Below are positions 1 to 7,898 of a DNA stretch of 64,000 nt, piece by piece. Every line of letters starts with the position of its first letter. Positions within the stretch are counted from its first letter, which is position 1. Made by a program: the position numbers and the translations under genes. The notes beneath the pieces were generated by a model. The model searched no databases. It worked only from the letters and a program-made list of their open reading frames with translations, and was not told the origin of the DNA. Source of the DNA: Maritalea sp049801075 (GTDB lineage Bacteria; Pseudomonadota; Alphaproteobacteria; Rhizobiales; Devosiaceae); the NCBI RefSeq assembly GCF_049801075.1, contig NZ_JBNAGG010000001.1, positions 1,302,001 through 1,366,000 on the forward strand, given 5' to 3'.

Positions 1-129
1 TGGGGCTTTGGCCGCGCCGTGAAAACAGATGCAACCAATCCTGTTGCTGTGCCGCTGATTGAAGATGCAGCCACCCAAGCGCAGCGGGAAGCTGAAAGCG
101 TTTCCGGCCTTGAGGAGGACAGCAAATGA
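1..129 (+). CDS. TRAP transporter small permease, C-terminal end only (partial)
   Basis: An open frame runs in from the left edge and stops with a TGA that overlaps the ATG of the large permease (ATGA). The 42 visible residues are hydrophilic, with an acidic tail ending in LEEDSK. No membrane segment is inside the window. The identity rests on position: in DctPQM-type TRAP systems the small permease (DctQ) gene is usually directly upstream of the large one and often translationally coupled to it. A fused or unrelated upstream protein cannot be excluded from so short a piece. Confidence 0.5.
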   Translation, partial: WGFGRAVKTDATNPVAVPLIEDAATQAQREAESVSGLEEDSK

Positions 130-1532
130 CCACGATTGATATTGGTTTGATCGTTACGGGCCTGCTGCTTCTGATGGTTTTGATCGGCGTGCGCGTGGCA
201 TTTGCCGCCGCGATGGCTGGCGTTATCGGACTGGTGTGGGTGTTCTGGTCAAAAAAGGGATATGACCCGAACCAGTTCTTTTGGGCCTTGAGCGTTGCGG
301 CGAAAACTGCGGGGCAAGTGCCGCACTCGAAGGTATCCTCACAGGCCCTTTCTTTGATCCCCACCTTCATTTTGATCGGCTATCTCGCCTATTATGCGGG
401 GCTAACCAAAGCGCTGTTTGAGGCGGCCAAGAAATGGGTGGGCTGGTTGCCGGGCGGCATGGGCGTGGCCACCGTTTTCGCCACGGCAGGCTTTGCAGCT
501 GTGTCTGGTGCGTCTGTTGCCACGTCAGCGGTTTTTGCCCGCATTGCCATCCCTGAAATGTTGAAGGTCGGCTATGACAGGCGATTTGCGGCAGGCGTTG
601 TGGCTGCTGGTGGCACGCTTGCATCCTTGATCCCACCATCTGCCATTTTGGTGATTTACGCCATTATTGTGGAGCAGGATGTGGGCGCCCTTTTGCTTGC
701 AGGCTTCTTGCCCGGCGCTGTATCTGCCCTCATTTATGGTGGCTTGGTGGTGCTGTTGGCCACGTTCAACAAAGATCTTGGCCCACCAGTGCGCGGCTTT
801 ACGTGGGGCGAACGCTTTAAAGCGCTGCCCCCTGCCCTGCCGATCTTTGCGGTGGTGATCATCATCATTTGCTTTATCTACAACCCGTTTGGCGGCGATG
901 CCTGGGGCACGCCAACTGAAGGTGGCGCGATTGGCGCGTTTATCATCTTCGTGATGGCGCTGATCCACGGCATGAAGTGGGGCCAGTTTAAAGACGCCCT
1001 CACCGAGTCTGCCAAATTGGCGGTGATGATTTTCACCATCATTTGGGGCGTGTTGATCTATGTGCGCTTTTTGGGCTTTGCCGATTTGCCCGGCGCGTTT
1101 TCCGATTGGATCACCTCGCTTGATCAACACCCGATGATCATCCTCATCATGATCCTGTTGGCCTATGCGGTGCTGGGCATGTTTATGGATGCGATTGGCA
1201 TGTTGCTGCTGACCCTGCCTGTGGTGTTCCCCGCTGTGATGGCGCTGAATGGCGGCATGGATGTTACGGCTGCGGAAAGTGCCTTTGGCATGAGCGGCTG
1301 GGGCTGCGCCATCTGGTTCGGCATCATTGTGGTGAAAATGGCAGAGCTGTGTTTGATCACCCCGCCCATTGGACTCAATTGTTTCGTCGTCGCCGGGGTG
1401 CGCGATGATATCTCAGTGCAAGACGTTTTCCGCGGCGCGACCCCGTTTTTTGTCGCGGATGCAATCACCATCGCCGTGCTTATTGCTTTCCCGAGCATTG
1501 TGTTGTGGTTGCCTGGCCTTTTGTTAGGCTAG
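126..1532 (+). CDS. TRAP transporter large permease (DctM family)
   Basis: The 468 residues are strongly hydrophobic, with about a dozen predicted membrane segments, the usual size and profile of a DctM subunit. Family-like stretches include GASVATSAVFARIAIPEM near residue 130, followed by SLIPPSAILVIYAII, and LITPPIGLNCFVV near the C-terminus. DctM forms the Na+-driven transport channel with DctQ and receives substrate from a periplasmic DctP protein, which must be upstream of this window. Its start overlaps the stop of the preceding gene (ATGA), so the two are coupled. Substrate is unknown; TRAP systems usually carry carboxylates. The adjacent cupin, monooxygenase and AraC genes may belong to the same catabolic function, but they lie on the other side of a strong terminator. 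Confidence 0.93.
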   Translation: MTTIDIGLIVTGLLLLMVLIGVRVAFAAAMAGVIGLVWVFWSKKGYDPNQFFWALSVAAKTAGQVPHSKVSSQALSLIPTFILIGYLAYYAGLTKALFEAAKKWVGWLPGGMGVATVFATAGFAAVSGASVATSAVFARIAIPEMLKVGYDRRFAAGVVAAGGTLASLIPPSAILVIYAIIVEQDVGALLLAGFLPGAVSALIYGGLVVLLATFNKDLGPPVRGFTWGERFKALPPALPIFAVVIIIICFIYNPFGGDAWGTPTEGGAIGAFIIFVMALIHGMKWGQFKDALTESAKLAVMIFTIIWGVLIYVRFLGFADLPGAFSDWITSLDQHPMIILIMILLAYAVLGMFMDAIGMLLLTLPVVFPAVMALNGGMDVTAAESAFGMSGWGCAIWFGIIVVKMAELCLITPPIGLNCFVVAGVRDDISVQDVFRGATPFFVADAITIAVLIAFPSIVLWLPGLLLG

Positions 1533-1551
1533 TCATCTTCATTGAGACCAT

Positions 1552-1579
1552 AAGGGCGGGGAAATTCCCCGCCCTTTTT
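1552..1579 (+). terminator. Rho-independent terminator after the TRAP operon
   Basis: An 11-bp perfect inverted repeat (1552-1562 and 1566-1576) with a 3-base loop is followed by a T-run. The A-run on the other side means it can also end transcripts arriving leftward from the cupin gene, so it is probably bidirectional. Confidence 0.9.
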
Positions 1580-1617
1580 CTTTGTGCCATCTGTTGAAGA
1601 CGCGTCAGGAATAAACC

Positions 1618-2061
1618 CTATTCAGATGGCGGTGGGAGAAAATTCACTTCGTGCAAGGCAGATAGGCGCACCACTTCATCTGGGTCGCCCAAATCATGCA
1701 AAGCTTCAAACAAATCAAAGAGTTTACGGCTTGGTGCCACGCCGAAAAAGCAGTTCGCGTCTTTGCCGGATTTGTTGGTGATGCCGTGGGCGATGCCCAT
1801 GGGCATGCGCACCGTGTCGCCCGCTCGGGCGGTCAAGATTTGATCGCCGAACGCCAGCTCCAATTCGCCATCCAACATGGTGATCCACTCATCCTGTGTG
1901 GGGTGAATGTGTGGCGGCACAAAGCTGTCGGCAGGCAACAATGCGTGCCAGATCATGGCGTTTTCCGAATGCAGTTTCGGGATATAGGTTTGGCCCAAAA
2001 TATTCCATTTGGTGCCTTCAAGGCCTTCCCCTTTGGCTGTGATGCCTGGTATTAATGTCAT
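1618..2061 (-). CDS. Cupin-domain protein
   Basis: A 147-residue single-cupin protein. The first cupin motif is visible around residues 50-65 (PPHIHPTQDEW, giving H-x-H plus a downstream acidic residue) and the second around GDTVRMPMGIAHG, the usual metal ligands. Small cupins of this kind are isomerases, dioxygenases or sugar/amino-acid binding proteins, and sequence alone does not say which. It starts only 12 bases after the stop of the flavin monooxygenase on the same strand, so the two are probably co-transcribed and act on the same compound. It converges with the TRAP genes. Confidence 0.85.
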   Translation of the reverse strand: MTLIPGITAKGEGLEGTKWNILGQTYIPKLHSENAMIWHALLPADSFVPPHIHPTQDEWITMLDGELELAFGDQILTARAGDTVRMPMGIAHGITNKSGKDANCFFGVAPSRKLFDLFEALHDLGDPDEVVRLSALHEVNFLPPPSE

Positions 2062-2073
2062 TTTCTTCTCCTC

Positions 2074-3564
2074 CTAATTCACCCGATAGTCCGGGGTTGA
2101 ATCCAAAAAGCGGCGATAGGCGTCAGCGTCAGGCGGGGTGAAATTTTCCGCCAGCGGATTGCGGCGGCGCACCTTCGCGCCCATATCGTCCAGCAATTCG
2201 TCAAAATGTTTAAAATGGTACGGTGCTACGCACAGCCCACCATAGACTTTAGCCGACGGTTTTTCGTGCCGCTTCCAGTGCAGCATTTGCTCGATATTGT
2301 CGTTCATCTGCTGTTCTGTCGGCTGCTTGGCCAGCTTGCCATCGGCGTAGCGCACCAGCCAGTTGGCGGCGAGGTCCGCGCATAGCACCGTGCAGAAAGA
2401 TGAGTTGAAGCCCACAAAGCCCATATCCGGCAAGTCGGGGTTGGCGATGATGCGGTACAGCCGATATTGCCCGTCCTCTTCCACCAGTTTGTCCTGATAT
2501 TCTTTCGGCAGATAAGGTACGCCCAGCTTCCAGCCCACGGCCAAAATGGCGAGGTCTGTTTTCACCTTTTCGCCGCCGGTCAGCACCACGCTGTCGCCTT
2601 CATAATCCTTAAAGGTGCCTTTAATGCATTTGATGCGGCCATCGGCGATCATCTCGAAAAGGCCGGGGGTAACGATCGGCACCGAGCAATTGATCTCATC
2701 TTCAATTTTGATCTCCGGCCGCAGTCCCGTCTTTTTCAGCTTGAGCTGCATGGTCAGCAAGGCTTCAAGCGCCCGCCAATTGGCCCACACAAAGGGTTTG
2801 CCAATCACATGCGCAAACTTCTGCATTGGGTTCAGGCCCCAACTAGGGAACATTTGCTCCTGTTTACGGATATAAAGGATGCGCTTGAAATTGATCAGCC
2901 CGCCGATGAAATAGGGCACGCGCCACACCGATTGCAGATAGACAATGGTGACTGATTTGGCGCCGGACTTCACCGCATTCACCGCAATGTCGGTGGCGGA
3001 TTTGGAGAAGCCGAGCACGGTGACATCTTTGCCGTCAACGATGGACGGATCGGTATATTCAGATGAGTGCATCACCTGCCCGCCCTGGGCTTCAAATGCT
3101 TCCTGGCCGGGGTGGGTGAGAATGTTCTTTTCGCTGAACTGGCCAGTGCAGACGGCGACAAAATCAAAATCCTCGGTGCTTTCTGCCCCGTTTTGGTCCA
3201 CCAAATGTAGCGTCCAGCCTTTTTGCCCGTCCGCGCGGCGGGTCATTTCTGAAACGCTGGTGTTGAAGCGGATATGGTCGCGCAGATTATAGTCTGCGGC
3301 ATAGCTATCTAGATAGGCATGAACCTGTGGCCCCTTAGGCCATTCTGGATAATCATCCGGCATGGGCTTATCGGTATATCGGTACAAATCTTTGGGGCTT
3401 TGGGTTTGCACGTCGGGATAGGACCGCGACAATTCCCACACGCCCCCCAAATCGTGGCTGCGTTCAATAATGGTCACATCGTGACCTTTTTCTTTGAACG
3501 TTTTTGCGGTCACAAGACCGCTTACCCCAGCGCCGATTACGGCCACCTTTTTCTTCGTTGTCAT
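2074..3564 (-). CDS. Flavin-containing monooxygenase-like NAD(P)/FAD protein
   Basis: The 496 residues begin with an FAD-binding GxGxxG Rossmann motif (VAVIGAGVSG) and continue with the LGGVW stretch typical of FMO and Baeyer-Villiger type flavoproteins. A second nucleotide site (VTVLGFSKSATD) sits near residue 185, preceded by GGQVMHSSEY, which resembles the FMO fingerprint F-x-G-x3-H-x3-Y. The reaction expected is NADPH-dependent oxygenation of a nucleophilic N or S atom, or of a ketone. I place the start at the ATG at 3564 because a strong GGAGG lies just upstream; an in-frame start five codons earlier is less likely. It is divergent from an AraC regulator and probably controlled by it. 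Confidence 0.88.
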   Translation of the reverse strand: MTTKKKVAVIGAGVSGLVTAKTFKEKGHDVTIIERSHDLGGVWELSRSYPDVQTQSPKDLYRYTDKPMPDDYPEWPKGPQVHAYLDSYAADYNLRDHIRFNTSVSEMTRRADGQKGWTLHLVDQNGAESTEDFDFVAVCTGQFSEKNILTHPGQEAFEAQGGQVMHSSEYTDPSIVDGKDVTVLGFSKSATDIAVNAVKSGAKSVTIVYLQSVWRVPYFIGGLINFKRILYIRKQEQMFPSWGLNPMQKFAHVIGKPFVWANWRALEALLTMQLKLKKTGLRPEIKIEDEINCSVPIVTPGLFEMIADGRIKCIKGTFKDYEGDSVVLTGGEKVKTDLAILAVGWKLGVPYLPKEYQDKLVEEDGQYRLYRIIANPDLPDMGFVGFNSSFCTVLCADLAANWLVRYADGKLAKQPTEQQMNDNIEQMLHWKRHEKPSAKVYGGLCVAPYHFKHFDELLDDMGAKVRRRNPLAENFTPPDADAYRRFLDSTPDYRVN

Positions 3565-3589
3565 CGTCCCCTCCTCCAAGCCGATTGCA

Positions 3590-3620
3590 ACATTTATTAT
3601 TTTATGCCTAAACTAAATGT
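3590..3620. promoter_or_regulatory. Inverted repeat in the divergent monooxygenase/araC control region
   Basis: The 127 bases between the two divergent starts are AT-rich and contain ACATTTA (3590-3596) and its exact complement TAAATGT (3614-3620), 17 bases apart. This is a reasonable candidate operator for the AraC-type regulator or another factor. AraC proteins more often bind direct repeats, so the assignment is tentative. Confidence 0.35.
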
Positions 3621-3691
3621 CAGATAGAGGGAGGCGGCTATCCGAAAAACGCAAAATAATGCGGATATCGTCGTCGGGAGGAAGGCACTTT

Positions 3692-4651
3692 ATGGAGCCA
3701 CTGGCTAAATATCGGCTGTTTCAATCGGCTGAGTTAGAGTGTGCGCGAGAGATGGTGGCGCAGAAATATTGCGCCCATCGGCTAGATTTTGTTGCGCCGC
3801 AATCGCGGTTAGACGCGGTGCATAACCATGTGGCCCTACCCGGCTTGTCGTTCAATTATATGCGCTATGGCGGCGCGGTGCACATCAATCCCGGCGAATT
3901 GGAGAAGTTCTATTTGATCCAAATTCCTTTGGCCGGTGGTGCCCACATCACCAATGGCAAAATGGAAGTTGAGAGCACTGTTGAGTTTGCCAGCATCCTC
4001 AATCCAGACCTAAAAACCGACATGGTGTGGCATGCAGATTGCGAAATGTTGCTGGTGCAAATTGATGCGCTGCATCTGCGCAAACAGGCGGAGTTGATGC
4101 TGGGTCGTTCGCTGAACGCGCCTATTCGGTTCGATCCAAAATTGCGCATGCGCGCCAAACAGCTTGGCCCGTGGCGGCAGCAATTGCGGTCCATCTTTGC
4201 GGATTTAGACGCAGGCGATGCCCCGCATGGCCTATCGGAATTGCTGCTGCAATTGTTGGAAGCAGCGCCCAGCAACATTCAATGTTTTTTTGATGCCGCG
4301 CCCGTACATCTCGCACCCGCACAAATCAAACGGGCCATGGCTTATATCAAAAGCGAATATCGATCGGATATCAGTTTGCAAGACGTAGCCCACGCGGCGG
4401 GTGCATCGCTGCGCGCGCTGCAATATGGGTTTAAGGAAACCTATGGTGTGACGCCTATGCAGATGGTGCGGCTAGAACGGCTGCGCCGGGCGCATTATAT
4501 GCTACAAGGCGCACATGGCGACCAAACCGTCACACAAATTGCGTCGGATTTAGGCTTTAGCCATTTAGGGCGATTTTCACAGGATTATCGAGAAGCCTTT
4601 GGCGAAACCCCGCAGCAAACGCTGAATTTCGCCAAACAGCAATTGACCTAA
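3692..4651 (+). CDS. AraC family transcriptional regulator
   Basis: A 319-residue protein when started at the ATG at 3692, which has a strong GGGAGGAAGG eight bases upstream; the open frame itself begins 75 bases earlier. The N-terminal 200 residues resemble the AraC-binding-like sensor domain. The C-terminal about 100 residues carry two helix-turn-helix units (ISLQDVAHAAGASLRALQ, then VTQIASDLGFSHLGRFSQDY) and the family ending (FGETPQQTL). It is transcribed divergently from the flavin monooxygenase and cupin genes, the likely targets. Its stop codon directly abuts the stop of the convergent RidA gene (4651/4652), leaving no room for a separate terminator. Confidence 0.92.
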   Translation: MEPLAKYRLFQSAELECAREMVAQKYCAHRLDFVAPQSRLDAVHNHVALPGLSFNYMRYGGAVHINPGELEKFYLIQIPLAGGAHITNGKMEVESTVEFASILNPDLKTDMVWHADCEMLLVQIDALHLRKQAELMLGRSLNAPIRFDPKLRMRAKQLGPWRQQLRSIFADLDAGDAPHGLSELLLQLLEAAPSNIQCFFDAAPVHLAPAQIKRAMAYIKSEYRSDISLQDVAHAAGASLRALQYGFKETYGVTPMQMVRLERLRRAHYMLQGAHGDQTVTQIASDLGFSHLGRFSQDYREAFGETPQQTLNFAKQQLT

Positions 4652-5053
4652 CTATTCATTCGGCAGCACTGCGGTGCCCTCAATTTCAATCAGCGCTTCA
4701 TCTTCTACCAGCGCCGACACGACCACCATAGTCATGGCGGGGAAATGGTAACCTAAAACCCGACGGTAGGCAGCACCTACCTCTTTTTGGTGATCCAGAT
4801 AGGTTTGCTTGTCGGTCACGAACCAAGTGAGACGGGTCAAATGTTCGGCTTTGCCGCCCGCCGCTTCCACAACATCCAAAATGTTGCGCAGGGCCTGTTC
4901 CATTTGACCGATAAAGTCCTTGGCTTCAAAAACCTGGTCTTTCGTCCAGCCGATTTGGCCGCCCACATACAGCGTGCGCCCCTCAGCAAGCATGCCATTG
5001 GCATAACCTTTTGCGGGCTTCCATCCTTCAGGGTGTACAACAATATGTGCCAT
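4652..5053 (-). CDS. RidA-family (YjgF/YER057c/UK114) protein
   Basis: A 133-residue protein with the RidA fold pattern (YANGMLAEGRTLYVGGQIGW near the N-terminus, ending ALVEDEALIEIEGTAVLP). RidA-family proteins hydrolyse enamines and imines, and some members act in aromatic catabolism, for example as 2-aminomuconate deaminases. It is the last gene of the leftward transporter operon: its ATG overlaps the thioesterase stop. The context suggests removal of the amino group from the dearomatised 2-aminobenzoyl-CoA product, or disposal of reactive enamines, rather than general housekeeping. That role is inference. The catalytic arginine of canonical RidA was not verified by alignment. Confidence 0.88.
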   Translation of the reverse strand: MAHIVVHPEGWKPAKGYANGMLAEGRTLYVGGQIGWTKDQVFEAKDFIGQMEQALRNILDVVEAAGGKAEHLTRLTWFVTDKQTYLDHQKEVGAAYRRVLGYHFPAMTMVVVSALVEDEALIEIEGTAVLPNE

Positions 5054-5472
5054 TATTCTTTTTCCAAATAGAGTGTCATTTTATCTTTAAGCTCTGGAGA
5101 CCATTCGATGGGCCGTCCGGTGGATTTGGTGATGTGCACCAAAGTCATGGTGCTTTCCACCTTTGTTTGCGTGTCATGAGTGCCCCACACGTGCACTTTC
5201 ACGCTGGTGCGGCCCACCCGCTCAACCGTCAGGTGCCATTGCCATTCTTCGCCCAGTTTGCCCGGCGCATTGAACGTTGCTTCCACGCTGGCGGTGGGCA
5301 CCGCTGTTTGGTCGGCCACATGCATTTGCGCGAAGGAATAGCCAACCGCCTTGTCGAACCAGCGCTCAATGGTGAGATTGATCATCTCGAAAAAGCGCGG
5401 GTAAAACACGATCCCTGCCGGGTCACAATGCTGGAACAAAATGTCCTGATCGTGGGTGAAAATCTTGCTCAT
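5053..5472 (-). CDS. Acyl-CoA thioesterase, hotdog (4HBT) family
   Basis: A 139-residue hotdog-fold protein. The N-terminal stretch (QHCDPAGIVFYPRFFEM) is the signature of 4-hydroxybenzoyl-CoA thioesterase/YbgC-like enzymes, where the Asp acts as catalytic residue. It would hydrolyse an aryl- or acyl-CoA to the free acid and CoA. Its start overlaps the livF stop and its stop overlaps the RidA start, so it is embedded in the transporter operon. In CoA-dependent aromatic pathways such thioesterases are thought to release CoA from dead-end thioesters; here 2-aminobenzoyl-CoA or a ring-cleavage product is the natural candidate, which is inference from context. Confidence 0.9.
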   Translation of the reverse strand: MSKIFTHDQDILFQHCDPAGIVFYPRFFEMINLTIERWFDKAVGYSFAQMHVADQTAVPTASVEATFNAPGKLGEEWQWHLTVERVGRTSVKVHVWGTHDTQTKVESTMTLVHITKSTGRPIEWSPELKDKMTLYLEKE

Positions 5473-6164
5473 CAGACCCCCAAATAGCGATCAGCCAGAT
5501 CGTCCGTCAGCGCATCCGGTGTGCCTGTCCAAACGGTTTCACCGCGCTCCAAGATCACACAATGATCCGCTAGTGGCAGCAGCTCGCTTAGGCTTTTATC
5601 GACGATCAAAATGGATTGCCCTTGCGCTTTCAGCTCTTTCACCGCCCGCCAAATTTCGTCACGGATCACGGGCGCTAGCCCTTCGGTTGCTTCGTCCAGC
5701 ACCAGCAATTTCGGGTTGGTGGTTAAGGCGCGCCCAACGGCCAACATTTGCTGTTCACCGCCTGACAAAGTGTTGGCCAGTTGGTCTTTGCGTTCTTCCA
5801 AGCGCGGGAACAATTGATAGACTTTTTCCAGCGTCCATTCACCATCGCGTTGGGCTGCCAACAGGTTTTCCTCAACGGTCAAATTGGAAAAGCAGCGCCG
5901 GCCTTCCGGCACCAGCCCCACGCCCAATTTCGCCACCTTGTGGCTAGGCATTTTATTGACCAATGTGCCATCAAAGTGAATGTCGCCTTTGGCAGGTTTA
6001 GACATTTTACAAAGCGTGCGGATGGTGGTGGTTTTGCCCATACCATTGCGGCCCATCAGCGCCACCACTTCGCCTTCTTTCACTTCAAGCGACACACCAA
6101 ACAGTGCCTGTGACGGGCCGTAGAACACCTCAATATCTTTGATGGAAAGCAGAATGTTTGACAT
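5472..6164 (-). CDS. livF: Branched-chain-type ABC transporter ATP-binding protein (LivF)
   Basis: 230 residues with Walker A (GRNGMGKTTT), the ABC signature (LSGGEQQMLAVGRAL) and Walker B (LLVLDEATEGLAP). The length and the EATEGLAP variant are typical of LivF, the second ATPase of hydrophobic amino-acid/aromatic-acid uptake (HAAT) transporters. It overlaps the livG stop by one base and the thioesterase start by a few. With LivG it powers the LivH-LivM channel at the inner membrane. HAAT systems import branched-chain amino acids and also aromatic acids; the surrounding catabolic genes point to an aromatic ligand such as anthranilate or kynurenine. Confidence 0.94.
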   Translation of the reverse strand: MSNILLSIKDIEVFYGPSQALFGVSLEVKEGEVVALMGRNGMGKTTTIRTLCKMSKPAKGDIHFDGTLVNKMPSHKVAKLGVGLVPEGRRCFSNLTVEENLLAAQRDGEWTLEKVYQLFPRLEERKDQLANTLSGGEQQMLAVGRALTTNPKLLVLDEATEGLAPVIRDEIWRAVKELKAQGQSILIVDKSLSELLPLADHCVILERGETVWTGTPDALTDDLADRYLGV

Positions 6165-6916
6165 TAGGCTGCACTCCCCAAATAGGCTTCGCGCACCGCA
6201 GGATTATTGCGGATATCGTCCACCGATCCCGTGGCGATCACCCGGCCATACACGAGCACAGAGATGCGGTCGGCCAGCGAGAATACCGCGTCCATATCAT
6301 GCTCGATCAACAGTATCGGCGCTTCATAGCGCAGTTCGTCCAGAAAGCCAATTAGCTTTTTCGACCCTTCTGGTCCCATGCCTGCCATGGGTTCGTCGAG
6401 CAGGAAGGCTTTGGGATCAAGTGCCAGTGCCATCGCGATTTCAAGCTGCCGCCGTTCACCGTGCGACAGCTCGGCCGTCATGATATGTGCGCGTTCTTCC
6501 AGATTAACGCGCTTTAGCGCCGCCATGGCAGGCGCGGTCAGATTGTTGTCGCCACGCACATTTTTGAAGAAGCGATAGCTGGTGCCCAATTTAGATTGCA
6601 CGGCCAGCATCACATTGCGCAGCGCGGAAAATTCCATCACCAGTGACGACACTTGGAAGGTGCGTCCCAGCCCGGCCTTCGCCCGGTCGGCCACGTCCAT
6701 GCCCGCCAAGTCTTTCCCGTTAAAGATCACCTTGCCGCTGTCGGAACTCAGCTGGCCACAGATCTGCTTGATCAGGGTGGACTTACCCGCCCCATTCGGC
6801 CCAATAAGGGCGTGAATTTCACCTTTTTTCAGATCGAGGGTCACGTCATCCGTAGCTGTCAGCGCACCAAAGTTCTTATTCAAATTTTGAATTTGCAACA
6901 CAGTTTGATCAGTCAT
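6164..6916 (-). CDS. livG: Branched-chain-type ABC transporter ATP-binding protein (LivG)
   Basis: 250 residues from the ATG at 6916, a length typical of LivG. The open frame extends 23 codons further, but those overlap livM deeply and look non-coding. Walker A is GPNGAGKSTL, the signature is LSHGERRQLEIAMAL and Walker B is AFLLDEPMAGMGP; the SHGE variant of the signature is common in this subfamily. It overlaps the end of livM by 8 bases and its stop overlaps livF, so all components are made from one transcript. It is the partner ATPase of LivF. Confidence 0.94.
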   Translation of the reverse strand: MTDQTVLQIQNLNKNFGALTATDDVTLDLKKGEIHALIGPNGAGKSTLIKQICGQLSSDSGKVIFNGKDLAGMDVADRAKAGLGRTFQVSSLVMEFSALRNVMLAVQSKLGTSYRFFKNVRGDNNLTAPAMAALKRVNLEERAHIMTAELSHGERRQLEIAMALALDPKAFLLDEPMAGMGPEGSKKLIGFLDELRYEAPILLIEHDMDAVFSLADRISVLVYGRVIATGSVDDIRNNPAVREAYLGSAA

Positions 6917-7898
6917 GACGCGCCTTTCCGGCCAACAGGCCAATGGCACCGCCGCGGGCAAAAAGCACCACGCCGAGCAGCACAAGACCCAGATAGAATT
7001 GCCAATGATCGGTCATGCCACCAAAGATAAATTCAAAGATGATATAGATCATCGCGCCAACCACAGGGCCATAAAGTCGGCCAACGCCGCCCAAAATCAC
7101 CAGCACCATGATCTCGCCTGACATGTGCCAAGACAGCATGGTGGGCGACACAAAGCGGCTCAAATCCGCCATAAGCGCCCCGGCCAACCCGGTGATCATG
7201 CCGGAGATCACAAAGGCTGTGAGTTTGATGTTGAATGGGCGAATGCCTGTGGCCGCCAGCCGTTCTTCATTTTGCCGTGCCGCCTGCAGCGCCGCACCAA
7301 AACGTGAGTTTTTGATCATGGCCGACAGGCCCAATCCTGCAAACATCAGCGCAAGGCAGATATAAAAGAAGCTCGACGGATCAAGCGTGTTCACGCCCGG
7401 AAATTGGTTGCGCACATAGATGGACAAACCATCTTCGCCTCCATAGGTGGGCCATGAGATCATGAAATAGTAGATCATTTGCGCGAAGGCCAAGGTGATC
7501 ATGATGAAATAAACACCGGAGGTGCGCAGGGACAACAGCCCGATAAACAGGGCCGCAATGCCGCTCATCACAATCGCCACCAGCCAAATGATCAGCATTT
7601 GGTTGGTGCCTTCGATCACGAAAGGCCAAGTGAAAATGGGCGTGTAGGTTTGCGCGTGGCTGGCCAATATGCCCATGGCATAGCCGCCAATGCCGAAGAA
7701 TGCTGCATGGCCAAAGCTCACCAAGCCGCCTGTGCCAAGGGCGAGGTTCAACCCCACCGCCGCAAGGCTCAAAATCGCCACGCGGGTTGCCAGCGTGATG
7801 TAAAACGGTTCATCCATCGCTGTGGCAATGAAAGGGAACACCAACAGGCCAAGGCTAATGATGATGTTGATGATGGTTTCTCTGGAAAGATTAGGCAT
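6909..7898 (-). CDS. livM: Branched-chain-type ABC transporter permease (LivM)
   Basis: 329 residues with 8-10 hydrophobic segments. The BPD_transp_2-type pattern is visible in GLNLALGTGGLVSFGHAAFFGIGGY near residue 50 and in GGVGRLYGPVVGAMIYI near residue 275. The first is the conserved N-L-x-L-G-x-x-G-L-V-S-F-G-H-A stretch of LivM proteins. It forms the heterodimeric membrane channel with LivH. It overlaps the livH stop and the livG start by 8 bases each. Nothing is missing or truncated. Confidence 0.94.
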   Translation of the reverse strand: MPNLSRETIINIIISLGLLVFPFIATAMDEPFYITLATRVAILSLAAVGLNLALGTGGLVSFGHAAFFGIGGYAMGILASHAQTYTPIFTWPFVIEGTNQMLIIWLVAIVMSGIAALFIGLLSLRTSGVYFIMITLAFAQMIYYFMISWPTYGGEDGLSIYVRNQFPGVNTLDPSSFFYICLALMFAGLGLSAMIKNSRFGAALQAARQNEERLAATGIRPFNIKLTAFVISGMITGLAGALMADLSRFVSPTMLSWHMSGEIMVLVILGGVGRLYGPVVGAMIYIIFEFIFGGMTDHWQFYLGLVLLGVVLFARGGAIGLLAGKARHD

